From Chloroflexota bacterium (lineage in GTDB: Bacteria; Chloroflexota; Chloroflexia; JAMCWQ01): DNA of 44,892 bases. The stretch covers positions 1 through 44,892 of the forward strand of contig JAMCWQ010000043.1 of assembly GCA_023480825.1 (NCBI GenBank), given 5' to 3'. This document shows positions 27,317 through 36,612 of this stretch, piece by piece. Under the pieces are notes generated by a model. It saw only the letters and a list, made by a program, of their open reading frames with translations. It searched no databases and was not told the DNA's origin. The position numbers and the translations under genes are program-made. Position 1 is the first letter of the stretch; the number at the start of each line of letters is the position of its first letter.

Positions 27317-28370
27317 GTACCCTTCCCCTCAGCCCATAGATGAATGCCAGGACCTCTGCCACAGCATGGAAGAGGTGTGCAGGAATCTCGGTGCCGATCT
27401 CTACCGCTTTATAGAGGGCCTGCGCGAGGGGCTTGTTCTCCACTAAGGGAACGTGGTTGTCTCGCGCTACTTGCTTGATTCTCTCAGCCATCAGACGCTC
27501 TCCTTTTGCCACAACCTTCGGTGAGCGCATGGTCTTGGCGTCGTACTTCAGGGCAACAGCCAGGTGAGTAGGGTTCGTAATGACGACATCGGCGGTAGGA
27601 ACGGATTGCATCATGCGGCGGTTGGCCATCTGGCGCTGTACGTGTCTGATCCGGCTCTTGAGCTCAGGGCTACCCTCGGATTGCTTCATCTCTTCTCGCA
27701 CTTCTTGGCGGGTCATGCGCAGGTTCTTGACGAATTCCCGGCGCTGGAAGACATAATCGGCGATGGCCAAAACGAATATCGCTGCCGCGCATTTCAAGCT
27801 AAGCTCCAGGCCGATGCTTCCCAGCGTCCGGAGCGCGGTGGATGGCTCCATCCGGGTGAACTCGACCATGAGCGGAGCCTTTTCCTGCAGCACCATGTAG
27901 GCGACTAGGGCTACAATCGCGATCTTTGCCAGCCCCTTCAGTAGCTCCACCATGGAGCGCTTGGAGAACATCCGGCTGAAACCTTGAACGGGATTGATCC
28001 GGCTGAACTTGGGCTTTATGAGATCTGTGCTGAAGACAAAGCCCATCTGGGCCACGTTGCTCACTACCCCGATCATGGCGGCGACTGCGAATACGGGGGC
28101 CATGATCTTCGCAAACGAAAGACAGAGCACGATTCCCGAGTGTTGTATTCCGGCGACCGTGAAGTCTCCCTTGGCCAAGTTCTGCAGCGAGTCTTTCATC
28201 ATTTGGGCGAGTTGGTCGTACATGCCTGGCCCGAAGAATTGCAGGATGAGCAGGCCACCAAGAAGTACAAGGGCCGAGTTGACCTCAACACTCTTGGCTA
28301 CCTGCCCCTTCTTCCTTGCCTCTTGTTTTCTACGGGGTGTTGCTTCTTCGGTCTTTTCTCCCGCTGGCAT
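27306..28370 (-). CDS. flhB: Flagellar export protein FlhB
   Basis: KTEEATPRRKQEARKKGQVAKSVEVNSA; autocleavage motif VVITNPTHLAVALKYD. Confidence 0.97.
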   Translation of the reverse strand: MPAGEKTEEATPRRKQEARKKGQVAKSVEVNSALVLLGGLLILQFFGPGMYDQLAQMMKDSLQNLAKGDFTVAGIQHSGIVLCLSFAKIMAPVFAVAAMIGVVSNVAQMGFVFSTDLIKPKFSRINPVQGFSRMFSKRSMVELLKGLAKIAIVALVAYMVLQEKAPLMVEFTRMEPSTALRTLGSIGLELSLKCAAAIFVLAIADYVFQRREFVKNLRMTRQEVREEMKQSEGSPELKSRIRHVQRQMANRRMMQSVPTADVVITNPTHLAVALKYDAKTMRSPKVVAKGERLMAERIKQVARDNHVPLVENKPLAQALYKAVEIGTEIPAHLFHAVAEVLAFIYGLRGRVHGS

Positions 28371-28373
28371 AGG

Positions 28374-29150
28374 CTAAGTACCTCGAATAAGGAACCCTAT
28401 CTCCTTCCACATCCCGGTGAACAGGTTGCTGGAGACGGATGCCACGAATGGGAGTGAAATTCCTATTACCACAAACCCGATGACGATCTTTATCGGCAAG
28501 CCGACCACCAATACATTAAGGGTGGGAACGGTCCGGGCCAGCAGGCCCAAAGCCACGTCGGCCAGCATCAGAGCTCCGATTACCGGCAGGGCGATGCGCA
28601 GAGCCACTCCGAAACTGCCAGTGAAGATGGCCACCAGCCGGTCCATGATGTTCTGGCTGGCGACGAATTTCCCAAGGGGCACTATATCGAAGCTCTGCTG
28701 CAGGGCCAGTAGCACCATGTGATGGCCGTTCACAGCTAGAAAGACCAGGCCGGCAAATATGGCGTAGAACTGGTCCATGAAGGAAGTCTGGCTGGAGAAG
28801 GCCGGATCGATAACGCCAGGGAAACTGAAGCCGATCTGTACCCCGATTAGGGCGGCAGCCAGCTGGACCGCGGAGTAGATGACATGGGCGGCGAAGCCGA
28901 TGAGCAGGCCGACCAGCACTTCCTGCCCAACCAGCAGCAGATATAGTCCGGTATCGCCCGGCAGAGGAGTGAGGTCTTGCGAATTCAGCGGTAACAACAC
29001 AAGCGCCATGAAGAGTCCGAAGCCCACCTTGGCCACCGACGGAAAGTTGCGGGAACTGAAGACCGGCGCCACCAGAAAGACTGTGGTGCAGCGCACGAAT
29101 ATCAAGAAGAAGTTCCCGTAATAGAGCGGCGAGCTTACAAAGACGTCCAC
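28374..29150 (-). CDS. fliR: Flagellar export protein FliR
   Basis: Multi-TM protein; PVFSSRNFPSVAKVGFGLFMALVLLP; between fliQ and flhB. Confidence 0.94.
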   Translation of the reverse strand: MDVFVSSPLYYGNFFLIFVRCTTVFLVAPVFSSRNFPSVAKVGFGLFMALVLLPLNSQDLTPLPGDTGLYLLLVGQEVLVGLLIGFAAHVIYSAVQLAAALIGVQIGFSFPGVIDPAFSSQTSFMDQFYAIFAGLVFLAVNGHHMVLLALQQSFDIVPLGKFVASQNIMDRLVAIFTGSFGVALRIALPVIGALMLADVALGLLARTVPTLNVLVVGLPIKIVIGFVVIGISLPFVASVSSNLFTGMWKEIGFLIRGT

Positions 29151-29157
29151 TACAAAC

Positions 29158-29427
29158 CTACCGCACCAAGTTCGGCAGTTGCTCCAGCAGGCTGCTCGTG
29201 TAAGTGACCATGTTGTTCAGGATCCAGGGCCCAAAGAGGGCGCCCGCCGCCATGACGGCGAGTATCTTAGGAACAAAGGAAAGCGTGAATTCGTTGATCT
29301 GGGTGGCTGCTTGAAAGATGCTCACCAGCAGGCCCACTATCAGACCAAACATCAGCATGGGCGCCGATATCATCAGGATCATCGTCATTGCGTTTTTCGC
29401 TAGCTCAATTGCCATGCTCTCAGTCAA
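29158..29427 (-). CDS. fliQ: Flagellar export protein FliQ
   Basis: LLVSIFQAATQINEFTLSFVPKILAVMAAGALFGPWILNNMVTYT. Confidence 0.96.
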   Translation of the reverse strand: MTESMAIELAKNAMTMILMISAPMLMFGLIVGLLVSIFQAATQINEFTLSFVPKILAVMAAGALFGPWILNNMVTYTSSLLEQLPNLVR

Positions 29428-29447
29428 CGTCTTCCTCCAGGTAAGGG

Positions 29448-30242
29448 CTATCCGAAACTGACCAACAGGGATTTCAGCACCAGGTGCCAGCCGTCTACGA
29501 GGACGAAAAGCAGCACCTTGAAGGGCAGAGAGATCATCGCCGGCGGCAGCATCATCATGCCCATGGACATGAGAGTGCTGGAGACCACCATGTCTATGAT
29601 CAGGAACGGAATGAAGATGGCGAAGCCCATTTCGAATGCCGTTCTCAGCTCGCTGGTGGCGAAGGCCGGGATCAACACGTAGGTAGGGACATCGGCCTGA
29701 GTGCGGGGCAGGCTTATCTTTGCCATCTTGACAAACAGAGCTATGTCCTTTTCACTCGTCTGCTTGAACATGAAATCGCGGAGCGGTTTTTCGCCGAGGG
29801 TCATGGCCGTTTGCTGGGAAATCTTGCCGCTGAGGTAGGGCTGTAGAGCCTGATTGTTCACCTGCTGCCAGGCCGGGGCCATGACAAATATGGTGAGGAA
29901 AAGAGACAATCCGAGCAGCAATTGGTTCGGAGGCATCTGAGGAACGCCGATGGCGCTGCGGGCGAATGAAAGGACGATTATGGTGCGGGTGAACGATGTC
30001 ATCATCATGAGTGCAGCGGGGGCGAGCGACAGCACCGTCATCAGCATGAGAATGGTTAGGCCCGAGGAGGCGGCCTGAGTGCCAGGTGCGCCGGTGCCAT
30101 TGATGGTGATCTTGGAGCCGCCTGCATCGAACTCACCCGAGCACGAGGCAAGGAGCAGCGTTAGGGCCGCCAGAGACAGCACTGGAATCCATTTATGGTT
30201 GCGAACCTTCTTGAAGCTGCGAGCCACTGGGGTAAGCATCAC
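29448..30242 (-). CDS. fliP: Flagellar export protein FliP with lipobox-like signal sequence
   Basis: SFTRTIIVLSFARSAIGVPQMPPNQLLLGLSLFLT; N-terminal KKVRNHKWIPVLSLAALTLLLASC. Confidence 0.96.
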   Translation of the reverse strand: MMLTPVARSFKKVRNHKWIPVLSLAALTLLLASCSGEFDAGGSKITINGTGAPGTQAASSGLTILMLMTVLSLAPAALMMMTSFTRTIIVLSFARSAIGVPQMPPNQLLLGLSLFLTIFVMAPAWQQVNNQALQPYLSGKISQQTAMTLGEKPLRDFMFKQTSEKDIALFVKMAKISLPRTQADVPTYVLIPAFATSELRTAFEMGFAIFIPFLIIDMVVSSTLMSMGMMMLPPAMISLPFKVLLFVLVDGWHLVLKSLLVSFG

Positions 30243-30400
30243 TACTCCACGTACTTCAGGGTGGCTCGATTCTACGTCAGAGGGCTTTGGGTATTAAGGG
30301 GCAAGGGGCCCAGCGCGGGGGTAACAAAGGTCCCTGGTTGGGGTAGGCTAGCGGGTAGGGGTGTCAGTTGATGGTGTCATTCTGTGGGCCCGCTCTGTTG

Positions 30401-30431
30401 AGTAGCCAGTCACCAGCAGCCACTGGCTACT
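30401..30431 (-). other. Perfect 10-bp stem hairpin overlapping the fliO stop codon
   Basis: AGTAGCCAGT-N11-ACTGGCTACT at 30401-30410 / 30422-30431, at the start of a 184-bp fliO-fliP gap. Confidence 0.6.
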
Positions 30432-31161
30432 GGGCCCTCTCTTGCGCCATCTGCTGGAGTTCCGATCGTGTCTTGCTCAGATTCTGGCGGAAATCCTCCA
30501 TAACCTGGGCCAGGCTGCCTCCCGCGGGTTGCGGCTCGGTGGGAACAGCCACAGGCTTTGAGCTCTTCAGCAACCTGTCGAGATAGGAGGAAAAGGCGGA
30601 ACCGGTGGGATTCAGGGTAGGGCCGGATTGCAGAGACAATACAGCCGCGGGGTCGTCCACCTCGGCAAGGAGTGCAAGGTTGTTGCTCGTGCCGCCCAAC
30701 ACCAGCACTTTGTTGGCAACCTCCACAAGATAGAGGTTCTGATGCTGGGCCAGGCTTGTGGAGTAGAGCACTTTCACCGGCGAGCTGGCGTTCGTCGAGG
30801 CTCGGGACTTGTTGTTCAAGTATCGCAGTCCACGGAGGGCCAGGTATACGACGCCCAGCACAACGACGAGCTTGACGAATACGTCTATGCCGTCGCTCCA
30901 CCAGTTGTTGGGCGGCTGAGTCACCGGCGACTGAAGACTATCATAGTCCTGTATCAGATAGCCCTGCTGGTCGGCGGTGGGGGTCGCGGTGGCCGTCGTC
31001 GTAGCTTGTTCTTGCCCCAGCGAAGGTGTCAGCCCGGAGGAAAGCATGCTCATGGCGTAGAGGCCGATGCCCATTGCGGCAATGAGAAGAATGGGGAAGA
31101 CAAAGGACTTCTTACTTTTCTCCGAAGTGAATAGCGAAAGCCAGGGCATTTCAGTTGCCAC
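30427..31161 (-). CDS. fliO: Flagellar biosynthesis protein FliO-like
   Basis: Single-TM protein between fliN and fliP: VKVLYSTSLAQHQNLYLVEVANKVLVLGGTSNNLALLAEVDDP. Confidence 0.88.
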   Translation of the reverse strand: MATEMPWLSLFTSEKSKKSFVFPILLIAAMGIGLYAMSMLSSGLTPSLGQEQATTTATATPTADQQGYLIQDYDSLQSPVTQPPNNWWSDGIDVFVKLVVVLGVVYLALRGLRYLNNKSRASTNASSPVKVLYSTSLAQHQNLYLVEVANKVLVLGGTSNNLALLAEVDDPAAVLSLQSGPTLNPTGSAFSSYLDRLLKSSKPVAVPTEPQPAGGSLAQVMEDFRQNLSKTRSELQQMAQERAQ

Positions 31162-31639
31162 CCAACGAAGCTACTCTCTTTGCCGGAGACACAATTTCCG
31201 TTACTCTCACTCCAAACTTCTCGTCCACTACGACAACCTCCCCCTTGGCAATCAACGTGCCGTTGACAAGGACATCCACCGGCTCACCGGCAACCTTGTC
31301 CAACTCGATGACCGCTCCGTGGTTGAGCGCCAGAATATCCCGGAGGGGCATTCGCGTGCGGCCCAGCTCCACCGTGATGTCGAGAGATACTTCCATCAAG
31401 AATTCCATGCCCCGGGTCGTCTCGCTGGCCGGCCCCGTCGCTGGCAGCGGCGCAAAATGGGCCTGGTGGACGGCAACTTTGCTCGCATCCTCCATGGGGG
31501 CGGGCGCCGGCTGGACCACCGGCGCCGGAGTAGGCTGCGTCGCTGATTGGACACTCCCCACCAGCGGCGGGGTGTCATCGACCATGCCTGCTTCGGCCAT
31601 CAGCTTGTCGAGCATCTCTTGGTCAAGCTCTCCGCTCAA
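31151..31639 (-). CDS. fliN: Flagellar motor switch protein FliN (no CheC domain)
   Basis: LMEVSLDITVELGRTRMPLRDILALNHGAVIELDKVAGEPVDVLVNGTLIAKGEVVVVDEKFGVRVTEI. Confidence 0.96.
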   Translation of the reverse strand: MSGELDQEMLDKLMAEAGMVDDTPPLVGSVQSATQPTPAPVVQPAPAPMEDASKVAVHQAHFAPLPATGPASETTRGMEFLMEVSLDITVELGRTRMPLRDILALNHGAVIELDKVAGEPVDVLVNGTLIAKGEVVVVDEKFGVRVTEIVSPAKRVASLGGN

Positions 31640-32636
31640 CTGTTTCCTCCTCGGTGTCTTCGAGTACTTCGGTGATTTGAACAGACATCCTCTTGCCTAC
31701 GAGCCCCGGCCGGCCGCGGTATTTCGATTCACCCCTGACCAAAACCGGAACATCGTCCTTTAGGTAGGTATCGAGGGTAATGACGTCTCCCCCCTGTAGA
31801 TCGATCAGCTCTCTCAGAGTAACCTTGGCGCGACCGAGTTGCACTTGCACGGGTATGGCGACCTTCTCCACTTGCCTGCGGAGGCCGGACGGCGCCTCGC
31901 CGGAGCCATCCTGGCGGGAGCTGGTGAACCAGAGCTGGGCCGACAGCTTGGGGAGCACGGGCTCCAGAAGTGCGTACGGCATGGCCAGGCTCATTGTGCC
32001 CCCGGCTTCCATTATCCTGGCTTCAAAGGCGAACACCACCATCACGTCGGTCGGCAGCAGGCCATGGATCTGCTGCGGGCTGAGGGAGGTCTCCTCGAGG
32101 GCAGGATCCAAATGAATCACATTGCCCCAGGCTTCCTTCAGGTTGTTCAAAAGCAGAGCGGTAATACTGTTCAGCAGTGACAACTCGATGTCTGTGGGCT
32201 CTCGGGTCTTTTGCAGACTTTTGGCGGTTCCCCCCAGCAGCCGGTCCAGGAAAGCGAAGGCCACCGGCAAGCTGATTTCCAGGAAGGAGCGGCCTGGCAA
32301 CGGTGACAGGCTGACAATGTTCAAAAGGGTTGGCGCCGGAATCCGGGCGAGGTATTCGTCATAGACAAGTTGCTCGACGGACACAAGCCTTGTAGTAATG
32401 CCAAGGCGCAAGTAGCCGGAGAGCGAGGAAGCGATGAGGCGGGAGAAGCTCTCGTGGATCATCTGCAAAGTGCGAATGTGGTCCTTGGAGAACTTGTCCG
32501 GCCTTCTAAAATCGTAGGCTTTGACATTGGCCAGTTGTGGCCGGCGCAACATGCTCTCTTCCTCGGCCGGTGTTTCCGTTGTCAATGAGCTCAGCAGAGA
32601 GTCTATTTCGTATTGGGATAGGATCTTTGATTCCAT
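31623..32636 (-). CDS. fliM: Flagellar motor switch protein FliM
   Basis: LSQYEIDSLLSSL; YDFRRPDKFSKDHIRTLQMIHESFSRLIASSLSGYLR. Confidence 0.96.
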   Translation of the reverse strand: MESKILSQYEIDSLLSSLTTETPAEEESMLRRPQLANVKAYDFRRPDKFSKDHIRTLQMIHESFSRLIASSLSGYLRLGITTRLVSVEQLVYDEYLARIPAPTLLNIVSLSPLPGRSFLEISLPVAFAFLDRLLGGTAKSLQKTREPTDIELSLLNSITALLLNNLKEAWGNVIHLDPALEETSLSPQQIHGLLPTDVMVVFAFEARIMEAGGTMSLAMPYALLEPVLPKLSAQLWFTSSRQDGSGEAPSGLRRQVEKVAIPVQVQLGRAKVTLRELIDLQGGDVITLDTYLKDDVPVLVRGESKYRGRPGLVGKRMSVQITEVLEDTEEETVERRA

Positions 32637-32653
32637 CGTCTTAGGCCCGATCT

Positions 32654-33172
32654 CTATTGGATAATGAACTGGGTGAAGTAGATGTCTCGAACCTTGTTCT
32701 CCTTGATTATGCCCCCGATTACACTCTTCAACTCAGTTTTCAGCTTTTCTTTGCCATCACTGGTGATCAGCTCCTGCGATGTTTTGCTGGTGAGCACGGA
32801 GGTGATCGCATCTTCGATCCGGGGCAACTCGGCTACATGCTCACTTTGGAACTCCGCTTGCTTCTGCGTGTAAGCTTCTCCCACCAGACTATCCGGATTC
32901 ACTCCCGGAAGCTCGAACTCAATGACGATCTGAGCTTTGAGGTAGCGAAAGCTGTCTTGATCGGCAAGGTTGAAGACTCTCTCCTGGCTGGAATAGGTGA
33001 TGCCGGCGACAGCCTCCGGAGTGGGCGTGTCCTGGGCCGCACCTTTTGCGGCAGCCGTTATGAGGGGCAGACCACTAGATTTGCCGAGGACTATCGGGGC
33101 GGCAAAGAAATAGCCCGCGCCCATTGCCACTAATAGCCCGACGGCGATGATAACGAGCTTGAACTTGCCCAA
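32654..33172 (-). CDS. fliL: Flagellar basal-body protein FliL
   Basis: TM segment LVIIAVGLLVAMGAGYFFAAPIV; VRDIYFTQFIIQ C-terminus. TTG start at 33172 proposed with SD GGGAGGT; the ORF-track start at 33418 reads through motB. Confidence 0.85.
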   Translation of the reverse strand: MGKFKLVIIAVGLLVAMGAGYFFAAPIVLGKSSGLPLITAAAKGAAQDTPTPEAVAGITYSSQERVFNLADQDSFRYLKAQIVIEFELPGVNPDSLVGEAYTQKQAEFQSEHVAELPRIEDAITSVLTSKTSQELITSDGKEKLKTELKSVIGGIIKENKVRDIYFTQFIIQ

Positions 33173-33174
33173 AG

Positions 33175-33993
33175 CTACCTCCCGATTGACGATGTTGGCG
33201 TAATGGTCTGTCCCGTCGGGGCAATCTGTGCCCCCGAACTGGGATAAATGATCAGAATGTCCACTCTGCGGTTGAGGGCCCGGTGTTCGCGTGTATCGTT
33301 GTCCACCAGGGGCCGGTACTCCCCGTAGCCGACTGCGCCGATACGATCCGGAGCTATGCCCTCGACACCGGTGAGATACTTTGCTACCGATACCGCCCGG
33401 GCCGTTGAAAGCTCCCAATTGGAAGGGAATAGCGGCGTGCTTATCGGGATATTATCGGTGTGTCCCTCAACCCGGATCTCATTCGGTCTGTCCTTGATGA
33501 TTTGTGCCACTTTTTCGAGCGCCACGACGGCCTGGGGTTTCAGTTCGGCCTTGGCGGAATCAAAAAGGAGGTTGCCCGATAGTGTAATTATGATTCCTTC
33601 CTTGTTTTCCCGAACCATCACGCTCCCCACAAGGCCCTTCGTCTTGGCAAACTGCTCGATGTCGCTCTGGATGGCCGCAAAATCGTCGGCCTTGCTTAGG
33701 CCGGGGCCCACACCGTACCTGAAAGTCTCGAGATCCTGCGGGCTCTGGGTTTCGAATTGCCCGCCCTCGCCGCCGACAGCGGTGGGATCAAGCCCCTCGA
33801 GGACCTGAATGTTAAAGGCTCGCTGTAGCGATGCGCTCAGTTTTGAGAACTTGGCCACGTCCGCCTTTGACATGGAATACAAGACTACAAAGAACACCAT
33901 GAGCAGGGTAATGAGGTCCGAATAGGTGAGCAGCCACCTCTCTTTGTTGTCGTGCTTTGTCCTCGCCTTTTTCCTGATTGCCATGTGCGCCAC
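33175..33993 (-). CDS. motB: Flagellar stator protein MotB
   Basis: RWLLTYSDLITLLMVFFVVLYSMS; OmpA-like VEGHTDNIPISTPLFPSNWELSTARAVSV. Confidence 0.96.
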   Translation of the reverse strand: MAHMAIRKKARTKHDNKERWLLTYSDLITLLMVFFVVLYSMSKADVAKFSKLSASLQRAFNIQVLEGLDPTAVGGEGGQFETQSPQDLETFRYGVGPGLSKADDFAAIQSDIEQFAKTKGLVGSVMVRENKEGIIITLSGNLLFDSAKAELKPQAVVALEKVAQIIKDRPNEIRVEGHTDNIPISTPLFPSNWELSTARAVSVAKYLTGVEGIAPDRIGAVGYGEYRPLVDNDTREHRALNRRVDILIIYPSSGAQIAPTGQTITPTSSIGR

Positions 33994-34046
33994 TCAATGC
34001 CATCTGGAGCCTTACAGACTCTGCTTAAATGCGGCCCCAATTAGAA

Positions 34047-34877
34047 TTACGTCGTCTGGTTGGCCGCCACGGTGTTCGTATCAAAAGCAGCCTGTCCCTC
34101 CGCAGCCTTCTCCCCCATCTTGGCGTTCCTAAGCTTTGGTGGAATAAATGATTCGAGCTTCTCTTTCACCAAGCGCGGGTTATCGCCGGCCTGCACCGAT
34201 AAGATTCCCTCTATCACCAGCCATCGCATAAAGGTTTCCGCACCGCTTTGCCCCTTCAGCTTGGTGGCAAGCGGCAGCCACAACAGGTTGGCGCTCGAAA
34301 CGCCGTATAACGTGGCAATAAAGGCCACGGAGATGGAGCGGGCTAGTTCGTCCGGGCCGCTCATATTGGCGAGAACGCGCACCAGACCCATAACCGTGCC
34401 GATGATGCCCATGGTGGGGGCGTAACCTCCCATGGCCTCCAGTATGCCGTAGCCGTCTTCGTGCCTTTTCTCCAGCGACTCGACTTCCGCCTCCATGATG
34501 GTCCTCACGAGTTCCGGGTCGGTACCGTCGACAACCAGCAAAAGCCCCTTCTTCACAAAGGCATCATCGATTGCCTGCACGTCTTCTTCAAGCGATAGGA
34601 GCCCTTCGCGCCTGGCCTTTTCGGCCAAAGTCACGAAAAGCGAAACGAGGGCCGCCGGGTCCGATTTCGGCTCTTTCATGGCTTTGCCGATCAGGGAGGG
34701 CAGGTTGGCCATCGCCTTCATCGGGAAACTGACGAGAGCGGCCCCGAATGTGCCTCCGAAGACTATTATGAAGGCGGAAATATTGGCGAGGCTGGCCGGG
34801 CTTCCGCCATCCATCATCTCGGCTATCAATAACGCGCCAATGCCGAGCACAAGGCCGATCAGCGTTGCAATGTTCAA
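34047..34877 (-). CDS. motA: Flagellar stator protein MotA
   Basis: FIIVFGGTFGAALVSFPM; LEAMGGYAPTMGIIGTVMGLVRVLANM. Confidence 0.96.
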   Translation of the reverse strand: MNIATLIGLVLGIGALLIAEMMDGGSPASLANISAFIIVFGGTFGAALVSFPMKAMANLPSLIGKAMKEPKSDPAALVSLFVTLAEKARREGLLSLEEDVQAIDDAFVKKGLLLVVDGTDPELVRTIMEAEVESLEKRHEDGYGILEAMGGYAPTMGIIGTVMGLVRVLANMSGPDELARSISVAFIATLYGVSSANLLWLPLATKLKGQSGAETFMRWLVIEGILSVQAGDNPRLVKEKLESFIPPKLRNAKMGEKAAEGQAAFDTNTVAANQTT

Positions 34878-34946
34878 GCTAGCACCTCGCAGCCGCCATC
34901 ATGCAGCTGAGCCGGCCCTCTGGCGCAGCAAGCCACTTCTGCCATG

Positions 34947-35192
34947 TCAATCGGTCTCCCCGGGTTGGCCAATCCACAGTTGGTTGCAGATGCGGCGCTT
35001 GTACTCGACGATCCTCTCGAGAACGTCCTCGATGGACTCACGGACCAGGATCTTCTTGCTGTTCGTGAGCGAGATGACTGTGTCCGGGGTCGCCTGAACG
35101 AACTCGATCAAGTCGGAGTTCAGCACTACTTCTGTGCCGTCCAGCCGAGTCACTCTAATCAAAACAGGCTCCTCGCTGATAAGCTTTTGCAT
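34947..35192 (-). CDS. flbD: FlbD family flagellar protein
   Basis: LIRVTRLDGTEVVLNSDLIEFVQATPDTVISLTNSKKILVRESIEDVLERIVEYKRR. Confidence 0.9.
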   Translation of the reverse strand: MQKLISEEPVLIRVTRLDGTEVVLNSDLIEFVQATPDTVISLTNSKKILVRESIEDVLERIVEYKRRICNQLWIGQPGETD

Positions 35193-35312
35193 CTGTGTTT
35201 CCCCAATGATAGGTTGTGGGTTGCCCCGCGCCAATGGACGAGCGTTCTGCAATTCGGCGTCACTAGTCCTATGGTTGTATAGCCTTTTGGACCTTCTTCT
35301 TTGGATCTATGT

Positions 35313-35777
35313 TCAGGTGGTCTCCTTCAGCGCCACCTGTATCTCCACCGGCCCGCATTCGGTGTCCATTTCCACCACTAGGCGTTGCAGGTCTAATGTG
35401 GAGATGGTAGTCCCGCAGCCGGTGATGAGAACAGGCGGAGCTATACTGCACTGGTAACCGCTATCGGCCAGTTTCATGCTGGCCCTGCCGGTGATAACGT
35501 TGCCTAGCTCGGCGATCCCGCTTTGGGCCAAGTCGTCTAACTCGCTAAAGGGCTGGCTCATCATCTTGCCTACTACACTCTTCGCCGTCTCCACCGACAT
35601 CCCGTAAAGGACCATGCCCTGGACTTTGCCGGTCACACCGATCAGGGTGGTCACTTCATTGGTAGTGGAAGTGGACTTGCACAGGGACAGCTTTCCCCGC
35701 TCGACCTTACTTGATAGCTCGGATTCCAGTACCTCCCGAGCGGAGTCTATGAACGGACCAACTATTTCTACCTTCAT
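35313..35777 (-). CDS. cheX: CheX-like chemotaxis phosphatase
   Basis: SGIAELGNVITGRASMKLADSG (ExxN motif); LIGVTGKVQGMVLYGMSVETA. Start set at 35777. Confidence 0.88.
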   Translation of the reverse strand: MKVEIVGPFIDSAREVLESELSSKVERGKLSLCKSTSTTNEVTTLIGVTGKVQGMVLYGMSVETAKSVVGKMMSQPFSELDDLAQSGIAELGNVITGRASMKLADSGYQCSIAPPVLITGCGTTISTLDLQRLVVEMDTECGPVEIQVALKETT

Positions 35778-35805
35778 GCCATTTCCTTTTTCATGTGATG
35801 TGCTG

Positions 35806-36612
35806 TCACGCCACTTTCCTATAGAAGGAAGTGGTGATTGTCTGAAATCCCGAGTTCTTGAACGTGTTGAGAACCTCCGTGCCACCCACAAAGAGCACGC
35901 CGCCTGGCTTCAGGTGTTCCCAAAAGTGGTGGTAGAGGGTATCTTTCGCCTCATCCGTGAAGTAGATGACCACGTTCCGGCAGAGGATCATGTCGTATAG
36001 ACCCTGGATGGGATCACGAAGTAGGTTGTGTTGCTTGAAGACGACCCGTGATCGGATGCGATCGGTCAGCTTGAATTTGTCACCCGTTTGGGTGAAATAC
36101 TTTGTGCGTGTTTCCGCTGGAACACTGCGGATGTCGGTGGTTGTGTACGAATCAGCCTTGGCTGCCTTGTCTAGGATTGTGGTATCGATGTCCGTGCCAA
36201 GGATAGTATGACGTGTGAGAGGGGTAATCTGGTCCAGTATGATAGCGACGGAGTAGGGCTCCGCTCCATAAGAACAGCCTGCACTCCAAATGTCCAGCCT
36301 TTGCCCCCGCTTCAGCAGGAGTGGCAGTATGTCCTCTTGTAGCTGGCGGAACTTGTTCTCGTCCCGGAAAAACTCGGACACGTTGATGGTGAAGTAGTCC
36401 TTGAAGGTCTGCATCATCTTCTGATCCTTCTCCAGAAGCTTGCAGAACTCCACGAAGTTCTTCGCATTGCACCTGGCCATTAGCGCGCTCAGCCGGCGGT
36501 GCATTTGCTCGCTCTTGTAGTTCTTGAGATCGATTCCGGTCAGAGTGTATATGCGACGCTGAAAGTAAGAGTAGTCCAGGTCCTCCACGATTCCCCCCTC
36601 GAGATTAGACAA
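35806..36612 (-). CDS. cheR: Chemotaxis protein methyltransferase CheR
   Basis: FTINVSEFFRDENKFRQLQEDILPLL; IWSAGCSYGAEPYSVAI; DMILCRNVVIYFT. Confidence 0.96.
   Translation of the reverse strand: MSNLEGGIVEDLDYSYFQRRIYTLTGIDLKNYKSEQMHRRLSALMARCNAKNFVEFCKLLEKDQKMMQTFKDYFTINVSEFFRDENKFRQLQEDILPLLLKRGQRLDIWSAGCSYGAEPYSVAIILDQITPLTRHTILGTDIDTTILDKAAKADSYTTTDIRSVPAETRTKYFTQTGDKFKLTDRIRSRVVFKQHNLLRDPIQGLYDMILCRNVVIYFTDEAKDTLYHHFWEHLKPGGVLFVGGTEVLNTFKNSGFQTITTSFYRKVA

Noticed and set aside
26700-27446. Long antisense ORFs opposite flhA/flhB and other core genes
   Set aside because: Expected in GC-rich coding DNA; no family motifs and opposite confidently assigned genes.
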